DNA of 64,000 nt from Stenotrophomonas rhizophila (GTDB lineage: Bacteria > Pseudomonadota > Gammaproteobacteria > Xanthomonadales > Xanthomonadaceae). Position 1 is the stretch's first letter. Each line of letters opens with the position of its first letter. A program made the position numbers and the translations under genes. The stretch lies in contig NZ_CP016294.1 of the NCBI RefSeq assembly GCF_001704155.1, positions 415,001-479,000 of the forward strand, written 5' to 3'. This document shows positions 41,507-50,500 of the stretch, one piece after another. The notes beneath the pieces were generated by a model. That model ran no database searches and was not told the DNA's origin. It saw nothing but the letters and a program-made list of their open reading frames with translations.

Positions 41507-41774
41507 CTACACCTCACACATGGGCAGGGCGAACTTCGAGAAGGTGCAGATAGGTGACTCACAAGATCAGCTGATCCGGGTTATGGGAACTCCATCTGTG
41601 ATACAGGAGCATGGCATAGACGCGCCGACTGTGTTTCGGGGCACGGATTGCAGAGAGGCGTGCGTGAAGCGCGTCTGGTACGTGAATAGATTGCACTTAT
41701 TGGACGAAGCTTGGTCCTTCGAGATCGACAGCGAGGGCATAATTCTTCGCCGCACGTACTGGCTGTCGCCCTAG
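41424..41774 (+). CDS. Putative lipoprotein with SmpA/BamE-like domain
   Basis: 116 residues from ATG 41424, inside the 3' end of the DUF4279 gene (83-base overlap, different frame). An N-terminal lipoprotein signal (ASMILLFLGYAGSC, candidate lipid-modified Cys27) is followed by NFEKVQIGDSQDQLIRVMGT, which resembles the SmpA/BamE motif (F-x-x-I-x-x-G-x-x-x-x-x-V-x-x-x-x-G-x-P). The rest is short and has two Cys (DCREAC). Function unknown; too short and too diverged to be the true BamE. ATG 41433 is an alternative start. Confidence 0.55.
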   Translation: MITMTKSPLPNLGASMILLFLGYAGSCSYTSHMGRANFEKVQIGDSQDQLIRVMGTPSVIQEHGIDAPTVFRGTDCREACVKRVWYVNRLHLLDEAWSFEIDSEGIILRRTYWLSP

Positions 41775-42001
41775 CCGCCGCAGGCTCGGCCATCGACAAT
41801 CGACCGTTCGGGTGGGAGTTGCTCTGGGCGGAGCCCAGCGACCCGGTCCCACCCCAGCGCAGCGCCATCCGGCCGCCCCCGTGTCCACTTTCGACTCGTT
41901 GGCGACAGGTCGGTGCTGTTCTTGACGAGTGTCGATAAAGAACAAGTTCCGTTAGCCAGCAAAATCCGGATTGTGTAACGGCCTGAGTCCACTCCTGGCC
42001 G

Positions 42002-42907
42002 TCAGCGGCCCCCGCCTGCGAAGGCGGCCAGCTCCTCCGCCTGACCCTCGGGGAAGGATTCTTTGAGCAGGTCGAGCAGCGCCGACACCCTTGAGCTGAG
42101 CAGCCGTCGCGACGGGTACAGCGCCCATATCTCGATGGGCGGGGCCTTTGCATCTCCCCACGACACCAATGCACCCTCCCTGAGTTCGTCGGCAACCAGC
42201 GAGAAGGGCAGCATCGCCGCGCCGGTGCCTGCACGAACGGCATCGCGCACCATGGTAAGTGCGCCCAGGCGCAGCACCGGATCCACCGCGATACGTATCT
42301 CGCCTCTCGGCGTCACCACGTCCCAGCCGGTGGCATCGCCGGACGGCCGGAACACCGCAGGCGCCGTCTCGCCCATCGCGGGCAGGGGCAGGTCCGGGTG
42401 CGCTACCGCCACCAGGCGGTCCCGGATCAGCACCCGCCCCACCAGCCGCTCATCCGGGTCCGGATTGACCCTTATCACCAGGTCATAGCCTTCTTCCACC
42501 ATGTCCACGGCGCGGTCTTCGGTGGTGACATCGAGCCGCACCTGTGGGTAGCGCTTCACGAATTCGGCGGCAATCCTGCCCAGCGCCATCTGCGAAAACA
42601 GCATCGGTGCGCTTACGCGCAGCCGCCCCCGGGGCGTGTCGCCACCTGAGGCAATGGACGTAGCCGCTTCGTCCAGTTCGGTAAGCAGCGTCTCGGTGCG
42701 CTCGAACAGGGCCCGGCCCTCCTCGGTGAGCTTCAGCGTGTGCGAGCCACGCTCGAACAGCCGCACCCCCAGGCTGGCCTCCAGCTCAGCCACGCGGCGC
42801 GAGAGTGTTGCCTTGGGGCGGTCCGCTGCGCGCGCGGCGCGGCCAAATCCGCCGTGGCGCGCCACCAGGTTGAAGTCGGCCAAGGCCAGCAGGTCCATGT
42901 GTTCCAC
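42002..42907 (-). CDS. LysR-family transcriptional regulator
   Basis: 301 residues. Helix-turn-helix in the first 60 residues (FNLVARHGGFGRAARAADRP, KATLSRRVAELEASLGVRLF) and a LysR effector domain starting GRLRVSAPMLFSQMALGRIA. Resembles the CrgA-like group of LysR proteins. It is divergent from an NmrA-like reductase gene with 88 bases between starts, so it likely controls that gene and itself. ATG 42898 is a second possible start. Confidence 0.88.
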   Translation of the reverse strand: MEHMDLLALADFNLVARHGGFGRAARAADRPKATLSRRVAELEASLGVRLFERGSHTLKLTEEGRALFERTETLLTELDEAATSIASGGDTPRGRLRVSAPMLFSQMALGRIAAEFVKRYPQVRLDVTTEDRAVDMVEEGYDLVIRVNPDPDERLVGRVLIRDRLVAVAHPDLPLPAMGETAPAVFRPSGDATGWDVVTPRGEIRIAVDPVLRLGALTMVRDAVRAGTGAAMLPFSLVADELREGALVSWGDAKAPPIEIWALYPSRRLLSSRVSALLDLLKESFPEGQAEELAAFAGGGR

Positions 42908-42995
42908 CAGCGAGACAGGTGGTCCAAGTATATGAGCTATCGGCCCGCACGCGGATCAACAACCATGAGGCCTCACCACCCACCCGGAGTACCCC

Positions 42996-43865
42996 ATGAC
43001 CATTCTTGTTACCGGCGCCACTGGCACCATCGGCCGTCAGGTCGTCCAGCACCTCACCCAGCGCGGCGCAAACGTTCGGGCACTGGTCCGCACCCCCGCC
43101 ACCGCCAACCTGCCCGCCACCGTGGAGCTGGTGCAGGGCGACCTGCTGGACGTGGATGCCCTCCGCCAAGCGCTGAAGGGCGTCTCCACGCTGTTCCTGC
43201 TCAACGCCGTGGTCGCCGACGAATTCACCCAGGCACTCATCACCCTCAACGTCGCCCGCGAGGCTGGGGTGAAGCGCGTGGTGTACCTGTCGGTGATCCA
43301 CAGCGACCGCTACGTCAACGTGCCGCACTTCGCCGGCAAGTTCGGCGTTGAGCGCATGATCGAGCAGATGGGCTTCAGCGCCACGATCCTGCGCCCGGCC
43401 TATTTCATCGATAACGACCTCACTATCAAGGACGTGGTGCAGGGCTACGGTGTGTACCCCATGCCGATCGGCAGCAAGGGGCTGGCGATGATCGACACCC
43501 GCGACATCGCCGAGATCGCCGCCATCGAACTGCTCAACCGCGAACAGGCGCCGGACAACCGCGCGCTGACCCGACTCAACCTGGTGGGCCCGGAAGCACT
43601 CACCGGAGAACAGGTGGCCGCCATCTGGAGCGATGTGCTGGATCGCCCGATCGCCTACGGCGGTGATGACACGGCCGCCTTCGAGCAGAACCTGCGCCAG
43701 TTCATGCCGGCGTGGATGGCCTACGACATGCGACAGATGGCCGAGCGTTTCATCAGCGACGGCATGCTGCCGGGCGCGGGTGACGTGGAGCGGTTGATGC
43801 AGTTGCTGGGTCGGCCGCTGCGTACGTACGGCGCGTTTGCGGCGGAGCATGCGTCAGCGGGCTGA
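42996..43865 (+). CDS. NAD(P)-binding NmrA/atypical SDR-family protein
   Basis: 289 residues. N-terminal Rossmann motif ILVTGATGTIGRQVVQHLTQ, then ANVRALVRTPATANLPATVE, VELVQGDLLDVDALRQALKG and GVKRVVYLSVIHSD, the layout of NmrA-like proteins and quinone reductases of the QOR2 group. The typical SDR Tyr-x-x-x-Lys is not apparent. Probably NADPH-dependent reductase or redox sensor. Regulated by the divergent LysR gene by position. Confidence 0.85.
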   Translation: MTILVTGATGTIGRQVVQHLTQRGANVRALVRTPATANLPATVELVQGDLLDVDALRQALKGVSTLFLLNAVVADEFTQALITLNVAREAGVKRVVYLSVIHSDRYVNVPHFAGKFGVERMIEQMGFSATILRPAYFIDNDLTIKDVVQGYGVYPMPIGSKGLAMIDTRDIAEIAAIELLNREQAPDNRALTRLNLVGPEALTGEQVAAIWSDVLDRPIAYGGDDTAAFEQNLRQFMPAWMAYDMRQMAERFISDGMLPGAGDVERLMQLLGRPLRTYGAFAAEHASAG

Positions 43866-43940
43866 GGACCTAGCCTGGGCAGCGGTTGAACAGCTAGGTC
43901 TTAGAGCCCTCGGCGTTCGCCTTCTGGATGCACGCGCTGG

Positions 43941-43970
43941 TTGACAAGGTAGAACGATCGTTCTACCTTG
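43941..43970 (+). promoter_or_regulatory. TetR promoter with a perfect 26-bp operator palindrome
   Basis: TTGACA (43941-43946) and TACCTT (43964-43969) are spaced 17 bases. The palindrome CAAGGTAGAACGA/TCGTTCTACCTTG (43945-43970) covers the space from -35 to -10. Transcription should begin at or within one or two bases of the ATG at 43976, so the messenger appears leaderless. Confidence 0.7.
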
Positions 43971-43975
43971 GCGCT

Positions 43976-44545
43976 ATGGATAAGCCAACGACCGACACCC
44001 GACTGAAGATTCTGGACACAGCGGAGGCGCTGATTTACCAGAACGGAATACATGCCACCGGCATGGATCTGCTGGTGAAGACCTCAGGCGTTGCGCGCAA
44101 GAGCATTTACCGACACTTTGAAAACAAGGACCAGGTTGCCGCAGCCGCGTTGAACGCGCGGGACGTGCGCTGGCTCAATTGGTTCAGGCAGGAATGCGAC
44201 AAGACCGGCAGCCCGGAAGCGCGCATCCTGGGCATGTTCACGGTGCTCAAAGGCTGGTTCGAGTCCGAGGGCTATCGCGGCTGTGCCTTCATCAACACGG
44301 CAGGCGAGGTCGGCGATTCCCACGACCCGATCCGCAGGATCGCCAAGCACCACAAACAGAAACTGCTCGATTACACGCTGGAGCTCACCGGGCAACTGAA
44401 CATCGCGCAGCCGGCCGTTCTGGCGCGGCAGTTGCTGGTTCTGATGGAAGGCGCCATCACCGTATCGCGCGTGATGGGTGACTACGACGCCGCAGACACC
44501 GCAAGGGATGTTGCGCAGTTGTTGTTGAAGCAAGCCACGCGCTAA
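43976..44545 (+). CDS. TetR-family regulator, autoregulated
   Basis: 189 residues from ATG 43976. The in-frame ATG at 43928 would place the promoter and operator inside the coding region. Helix-turn-helix about residues 10-55 ([40 protein letters not shown]). The C-terminal part with [20 protein letters not shown] fits the TetR_C subgroup related to AcrR/NemR-type sensors. The palindrome on its own promoter indicates repression of itself, and perhaps of the following DUF1348 gene, 64 bases downstream. Confidence 0.87.
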   Translation: MDKPTTDTRLKILDTAEALIYQNGIHATGMDLLVKTSGVARKSIYRHFENKDQVAAAALNARDVRWLNWFRQECDKTGSPEARILGMFTVLKGWFESEGYRGCAFINTAGEVGDSHDPIRRIAKHHKQKLLDYTLELTGQLNIAQPAVLARQLLVLMEGAITVSRVMGDYDAADTARDVAQLLLKQATR

Positions 44546-44609
44546 CGCCGCAGTAACCGAAATCCCGCCGCAGTACCCCGTTCATCCATTTTCCATTGGA
44601 GGCCCCACC

Positions 44610-45086
44610 GTGTCCGCAGAAGCACCCCGTCCCCCCCTTCCCCCGTTCACTCTCGAATCGGCGATCCAGAAGGTTCGCTTGGCAGAAGATGGCTGGAATT
44701 CCCGCGATGCCGACAAAGTGGCGCTTGCCTATTCGCTCGACACCCAGTGGCGAAACCGCGCCGAGTTCACCAACGGCCGCGAGGAAGCCCGGCAGTTTCT
44801 TGCCCGAAAGTGGAAGAAAGAGCTTGAGTACCGGCTGATCAAGGAGTTGTGGGCATTCACCGGCAACCGCATTGCCGTGCGCTACGCCTATGAATGGCGC
44901 GACGACTCTGGAAACTGGTTCCGCTCCTATGGAAACGAGAACTGGGAATTCGGCGCGGATGGTCTGATGGAGCGCCGCTTCTCGTGCATCAACGACATGC
45001 CCATCAAGGACAGCGAACGCAAGTTCCACTGGCCACTGGGGCGCCGCCCGGATGATCACCCGGGGCTGTCCGACCTGGGCATGTAA
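44610..45086 (+). CDS. DUF1348/NTF2-like protein
   Basis: 158 residues, GTG start 44610 behind TTGGAGG. The sequence [60 protein letters not shown] and [20 protein letters not shown] is typical of DUF1348, nuclear transport factor 2-like enzymes of unknown reaction. It follows the TetR gene and may be its target. A GC-rich hairpin follows. Confidence 0.87.
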   Translation: MSAEAPRPPLPPFTLESAIQKVRLAEDGWNSRDADKVALAYSLDTQWRNRAEFTNGREEARQFLARKWKKELEYRLIKELWAFTGNRIAVRYAYEWRDDSGNWFRSYGNENWEFGADGLMERRFSCINDMPIKDSERKFHWPLGRRPDDHPGLSDLGM

Positions 45087-45104
45087 GCTGCGGAGCCAAC
45101 GTGA

Positions 45105-45142
45105 GGAAGGCCCGCGGGCGTGAATGCGCCTGCGGGCTTTCC
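45105..45142 (+). terminator. Probable terminator after the DUF1348 gene
   Basis: GGAAGGCCCGCGGGCG and CGCCTGCGGGCTTTCC form a long GC-rich stem with a short loop, about 20 bases past the stop. Only a short T-run is present. Confidence 0.55.
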
Positions 45143-45181
45143 ATGTCAGCGCCGGGGTGCTCCTTCGCTTCAGGGGTCGGG

Positions 45182-45625
45182 CTACGACTGCACTTCAGCG
45201 CGGAACGCGATCTCGATCAACTGTTCGGGGAAGGCGAGCGCGGAAACCCCGATGAGATTGCTGGCCACCTGGGGAACCGGCTGGCCATAGACGGCGGGCC
45301 TGACCTTGCCGCTGGCGGCGAACGCGGCCGGCACATCGATTACAAAAAGAGTTTCCTCCACCACATCCGCCAGCGATCCGCCCAGCTCGGCCAACAAGGC
45401 TTTGGCGTTCTCATAGGTGCGCTTCATTTGCGCCTCCATGGTGTCGAAGTTGGCAGGCTTTCCGTCAGCACCCAGAGCTGCCGGGGCTACCAGCTGCCCC
45501 TCCGGCGTGTGTGAGAGCTGGCCCGACACGAAGATCGAATTGTTCACGCGCACGGCCTGCACGTAACCGTAAGCCGATTCCCACGGCACGCCGAAGCTGG
45601 CCGTCTTGCGGTTGGAGGTGCTCAT
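45182..45625 (-). CDS. RidA-family protein
   Basis: 147 residues from ATG 45625, preceded by GGGAAG about 9 bases upstream; the longer frame crosses a palindrome and is rejected. RidA/YjgF signature: NNSIFVSGQLSHTPEGQL, DTMEAQMKRTYENAKALLAE, GGSLADVVEETLFVIDV and an ending VSALAFPEQLIEIAFRAEV, with the Glu of the deaminase site. RidA enzymes hydrolyse reactive enamine/imine intermediates. This is a Rid sub-group member and not necessarily the housekeeping RidA. Lies convergent with the DUF1348 gene. Confidence 0.87.
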   Translation of the reverse strand: MSTSNRKTASFGVPWESAYGYVQAVRVNNSIFVSGQLSHTPEGQLVAPAALGADGKPANFDTMEAQMKRTYENAKALLAELGGSLADVVEETLFVIDVPAAFAASGKVRPAVYGQPVPQVASNLIGVSALAFPEQLIEIAFRAEVQS

Positions 45626-45725
45626 TTCGTTTTCTTCCCAGGGTGAAGACGCCAGTCTGCCGGTAGGCATGGCCGCGCGCCTGCCCCGAAAGGGTAATGC
45701 AAGCGCAGCTGCATAGGCCGCGGGC

Positions 45726-45749
45726 GTCCGCTTCTGGCCGAAAGCGGAC
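45726..45749. repeat. 24-bp imperfect palindrome, copy B
   Basis: GTCCGCT-TCTGGCCGAA-AGCGGAC, the counterpart of the element at 40481-40504. Located upstream of the RidA-type gene. Confidence 0.75.
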
Positions 45750-45879
45750 ACGGGCGGGAGGGGCAAGCGATGTTCGTCGCAGGCCCATATGCCGCGCCCC
45801 GGTACCCCAAGCGCTGTCCATCAATGCCGCAGCGTCTGGTCATTTCGACTCAGTGCACATCGCCAACAGCGTGCGCGCA

Positions 45880-46590
45880 TCAAGCCCCAAACGCACCATC
45901 AATCGTATGCATGGCGCCAGTCACGAAGCTTGCCTCCGGCCCGGCCAGCCAGGCCACCATGCCCGCCACTTCCTCCGGGCGACCATGACGCTTGATCGCC
46001 ATGAAGCTGTGCATCAGATCCTTCATGGGGCCATCCTCGGGATTGGCATCCGTATCGATGGGGCCGGGCTGAACAATGTTGATCGTGATGCCGCGCGGCC
46101 CGAAGTCGCGTGCCAGGCCGCGTGCCAGCCCCTGCAACGCGGACTTGCTCACCGCGTAGGACGCCATGCCCGGCACCGGCATCCTGTCGCCGTTCACCGA
46201 GCCGATCACGATGATGCGGCCGCCGTCGCCCATCGTGCGCGCCGCCTCGACGGAGGCGTGGTAGGGCGCGTGCACGTTGATGCGCAGCAGACGATCCACG
46301 GCGTCGGGGTCCTGCTCCAACGCATCGCCGAAGATCGCGATGCCCGAGTTCACTACCAGTACGTCCAGCGGACCGGTGTCGCGGACGCGTGCGATCACCG
46401 CGTCACGGTCCGCGCTGTCGGTCTTCTCGGCCGTCGCCCCGGTTTCCGCGGCCAGCGCATGCGCCGCATCGGGGGACCCGCTGTAGGTGAAGGTCACCGA
46501 CGCCCCGTCCGCCACGAAGCGGCGCACGATCGCCGCGCCAATGCCTCGGCTGCCGCCGAGTACCAGCACCTTCTTGTTCTCAAAAGCCAT
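45880..46590 (-). CDS. Short-chain dehydrogenase (BdcA-like)
   Basis: 236 residues from ATG 46590 (MAFENKKVLVLGGSRGIGAA). LGGSRGIG at 11-18; the usual NNAG is NSG (81-83); Ser131, Tyr145 and Lys149 (YAVSK) are present. The end VTGAMHTIDGAFGA is characteristic. It most resembles BdcA-type SDRs, linked in E. coli to biofilm dispersal and also controlled by a neighbouring TetR repressor (BdcR). Here a TetR gene is divergent with 75 bases between starts. The enzymatic substrate is unknown. Confidence 0.85.
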   Translation of the reverse strand: MAFENKKVLVLGGSRGIGAAIVRRFVADGASVTFTYSGSPDAAHALAAETGATAEKTDSADRDAVIARVRDTGPLDVLVVNSGIAIFGDALEQDPDAVDRLLRINVHAPYHASVEAARTMGDGGRIIVIGSVNGDRMPVPGMASYAVSKSALQGLARGLARDFGPRGITINIVQPGPIDTDANPEDGPMKDLMHSFMAIKRHGRPEEVAGMVAWLAGPEASFVTGAMHTIDGAFGA

Positions 46591-46665
46591 TGTTGGACAC
46601 GCCTGAGTGAGTAATGTATCATCCACTATAGAAATGACATTCGACGGGTGTCAAGGAATTTAATA

Positions 46666-47265
46666 GTGGTCGATACAAAACAACCTCGACCCCGCGGTCG
46701 GCCCCGGGCGTTCGACCCCGACGCTGCCGTGGCCACCGCGCAGCAGCTGTTCCATGAGCGCAGCTATGACGACGTCAGCGTGGCGGACATCACCGGCACC
46801 TTGGGGATCAATCCGCCCAGCTTCTATGCCGCCTTCGGCAGCAAGGCGCAGCTCTTTGGCAAGGTGCTGGACCGGTATGCATGTGACGGGGCGATCCCGC
46901 TGCAGCAACTGCTGGATCCGGCCCGGCCCGTCATCGAGTGCCTGGCTGCCGTGCTTGAGGAAGCCGCCTGCCGCTACGCCGGCAAGTCGGGCGCGTCCGG
47001 GTGCATGGTCATTGAAGGGGTGCAGTCCATCGATGAGGACGCCAAGCGGGCGGCCATGGTGTTCCTGGTCGGCGCTGAAGCGGCGATCCGTGACTTCGTA
47101 GCGGCGCGCCACCCGGAAGCCGCCGACCGGGTGATGGACTACATGACCACCGTGATGATGGGGCTGTCCACTAATGCGCGCCGAGGGCATGACCATGCCC
47201 GGCTGCTGGAGTCCGCGCGGCTGGCGGTTGGGGGGTTGGAGCGGGCGATGGCCGGCCCCGGGTAG
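46666..47265 (+). CDS. TetR-family regulator divergent from the BdcA-like SDR
   Basis: Start at GTG 46666 because AAGGA stands 8 bases upstream; GTG 46648 gives six more residues. 199 residues. It begins with a basic patch (RPRGRPRAFDPDAAVATAQQ), then a helix-turn-helix (SVADITGTLGINPPSFYAAF, GSKAQLFGKVLDRY). The C-terminus (AVLEEAACRYAGKSGASGCM) fits the TetR subgroup that controls divergent dehydrogenases. The AT-rich gap contains AATGT...ACATT arms about 19 bases apart as a weak operator candidate. Confidence 0.85.
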   Translation: MVDTKQPRPRGRPRAFDPDAAVATAQQLFHERSYDDVSVADITGTLGINPPSFYAAFGSKAQLFGKVLDRYACDGAIPLQQLLDPARPVIECLAAVLEEAACRYAGKSGASGCMVIEGVQSIDEDAKRAAMVFLVGAEAAIRDFVAARHPEAADRVMDYMTTVMMGLSTNARRGHDHARLLESARLAVGGLERAMAGPG

Positions 47266-47514
47266 CCGCCGCTGGTACGTGACCGTGCATGTCATAGGGT
47301 CGCTTCGTGCGGCCCTTTTTCATGGACCCATACCACCTCCGGGGTCGATGGCGCTGCGCCACGAGCGCTTCCAAGTTGCTGTTTTACTTAATCATTCACG
47401 GATGGCGCCCGGCCTCTGCAGGAAAAGCTAAAGATTGGTCCCCCTCTGCCGATGATGTGATGCACGGCACACTTTCACGTTTTTTAAACAATTGCGTCAT
47501 CAGGGGACCAAGGA

Positions 47515-50500
47515 ATGAACAAAGTATTCAAGGTGGTATGGAGCAAGGCCGTGGGTCAGTGGGTTGTGACCTCCGAATTCGGCACGGCCGCATCTGGCCG
47601 CACCCGCCGCACGGCCAACCGCTTGACCACCGGCCCCCTGGCGGCCCTGAGCCTGATGACCGCGCTGGCGCTGTACGGTCCCTCCGCGATGGCGGCGGTG
47701 GACATCACCAACATCGGGTTTGAAACCGGCACGCTGAGCGGCTGGACGTATTCCAAGACCGGCACCCAAGGCTCTACCAGCTATGGCAGCACCGGTGTCG
47801 GCGCTGCGGTGGTCACCGGCATGACCGATTTCGAGGCCGACAACGGCACCCATAGCTGGACGGTGACGCCCTTCGGCAACAACATGGCCTCATTGCAGGC
47901 CGGCGCCGGTTCGGACTCGTTCACCACGGCTGCAACCGCACTTGGGCTGGACGCTGCAAGCCGTGCGCTGGTTGCAAGCACGATGGCCGGCTCGCCCACG
48001 AATGCATCGTGGCTGTACCAGGACCTGACCCTTGCTGCAGGCGACTACTTCAGCATGGCGTGGCAGTACGTCTCGACCGACTACGAGCCGTTCAACGATG
48101 CCTCGCTGACCTCGCTGATCAACCTCGGCGACGCCTCGGTGTTCGCAACGGTGAACAACCAGAACGCGCAGTACGCACTGCTGGGTGCCACCAACCTTGG
48201 CACGGGCAGCTACTCCACCGGGAGTTATGGTGCAACCGGCTGGCAGGTCGCAACGTACCAGGTCAGCACGGCTGGCACGTACCGCCTGGGGTTCATGTCA
48301 TTGAATCTGCAGGACACGCAGCTGAGCCCCGTGCTGTTCGTCGACCAGGCGCCGGGCCTGACCTTCGACAAGGGCGTGCCCTTCGGTCCGGTCGCACCCA
48401 ATCCGGGCAGCGGCGCGCCGACCACGCCGACGACCCCGACGACCCCGACCGGCCCAATCGTCATCGATGGTCCCAAGGGCACCGATGAGCTGGGCAACGA
48501 AGACGAGGCCTCGTTCGAGGGCGGTACGCTGGTGGTCGACAAGGACACCAACGTGAATGTCGACTTCAAGATCGACGACAAGCCCGGCACCATCGATCAG
48601 AACGGCCACGACTCGACGTTCACCGGCAAGATCGACGACGCCACCAATGGCGTTCCAGGCTCGCTGATCGTCAAGAACAGCGGCAACGGCGGTTCGGTCA
48701 CGCTGACCAACACCAACGGCTACACCGGTACCACCGAGGTCGACGAGAACGCCACGCTGGCATTGTCCGGCAATGGTTCGATCGACAAGTCGAAGAAGCT
48801 CGTGATCGACGGGACGCTGGACGTGACCCAGGCTGCTCCGGTCGTGAACATCATCTCGCTGGACGGCAAGGGTGAAGTGGCGCTGGGCAACAACACGCTG
48901 TCCATCACCGATGCCAACGACGAGTTCGAAGGCACCATCGGCGGGCAGGGCGACGTGGCCATCAAGGGCGGCACGCAGGTGCTCTCGGGCACGAACACCT
49001 ACGCTGGTGGCACCTCTGTCAGCAACAATGCCGTGCTGCAGGTAAGCGGTGATGAGAACCTGGGCGACGCCGCAGGCAAGCTCACGCTTGATGGCGGCAC
49101 GCTGCACACCACCGGCGACGTCAACAGCGCTCGTGACGTCGTCCTTGCGGGTAATGGCACGTTTGATACCGACACCAACACCACGCTGACCAACAGCGGC
49201 GATGTGTCCGGTACGGGCGGCCTGATCAAGAACGGCGAAGGCGGCCTGGAGCTGACCGGTACGGTGAGCCACAGCGGTGGCACCACCGTCAACGAAGGCG
49301 AGCTGACCCTGTCGGGCCAGAACACCTACACCGGGGGCACCACGCTCAACGGCGGAGTGCTCAACGTCAGCAGCGACGGCAACCTCGGCGATGCTGCAGG
49401 CGGCGTGACCTTCAACGGCGGCACGTTGCACACCACGGGTGATGTGCTCAGTGATCGTGACGTGGTCCTTGCGGGTAATGGCACGTTCGATACCGACGCC
49501 AACACCACGCTGACCAACAGCGGCGATGTGTCCGGTACCGGTGGCCTGATCAAGAATGGCGAAGGCGGCCTGGAGCTGACCGGTACGGTGAGCCACAGCG
49601 GTGGCACCACCGTCAACGAAGGCGAGCTGACCCTGTCGGGCCAGAACACCTACACCGGTGGCACCACGCTCAACGGCGGCGTGCTCAACGTCAGCAGCGA
49701 CGGCAACCTCGGCGATGCCGCAGGCGGCCTGACCTTCAATGGCGGCACGCTGCACACCACCGGCGACGTCAACGGCGCTCGCGACGTGGTTCTTGCGGGC
49801 GACGCCACCTTCAACACCGACAGCAACACCACGCTGACCAACAGCGGCGATGTGTCCGGTATGGGCGGCCTGATCAAGAACGGCGAAGGCGGCCTGGACC
49901 TGACCGGTACGGTGAGCCACAGCGGCGGCACCACCGTCAACGAAGGCGAGCTGACCCTCTCGGGCCAGAACACCTACACCGGCGGCACCACGCTCAACGG
50001 TGGCGTGCTCAACATCAGCAGCGATGGCAACCTGGGCGATGCAACGGGTGGCCTTACCTTCAACGGCGGCACCCTGCACACCACCGGCGACGTCGACAGT
50101 GATCGCGACGTGGTTCTTGCGGGCGACGGCACCTTCAACACCGACAGCAACACCACGCTGACCAACAGCGGCGATGTGTCCGGTACGGGCGGCCTGATCA
50201 AGAACGGCGAAGGCGGCCTGGACCTGACCGGTACGGTGAGCCACAGCGGCGGCACGACCGTCAACGAGGGCGAACTGACCCTGTCGGGCCAGAACACCTA
50301 CACCGGCGGCACCACGCTCAACGGCGGCGTTCTCAACATCAGCAGCGATGGCAACCTCGGCGATGCAACGGGCGGCCTGACCTTCAATGGCGGCACGCTG
50401 CAGGCATCCTCGTCGATGACCACCGGCCGATCGATGGTGCTGGACAGCGTGGGCGCGCTCCGCAGCGCTGAAGGCAGCACCCTGACGGTCAACGGCCCGA

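Noticed and set aside
43928..43975. Upstream ATG for the TetR gene
   Set aside because: It would put the -35, -10 and the 26-base operator inside the coding sequence.
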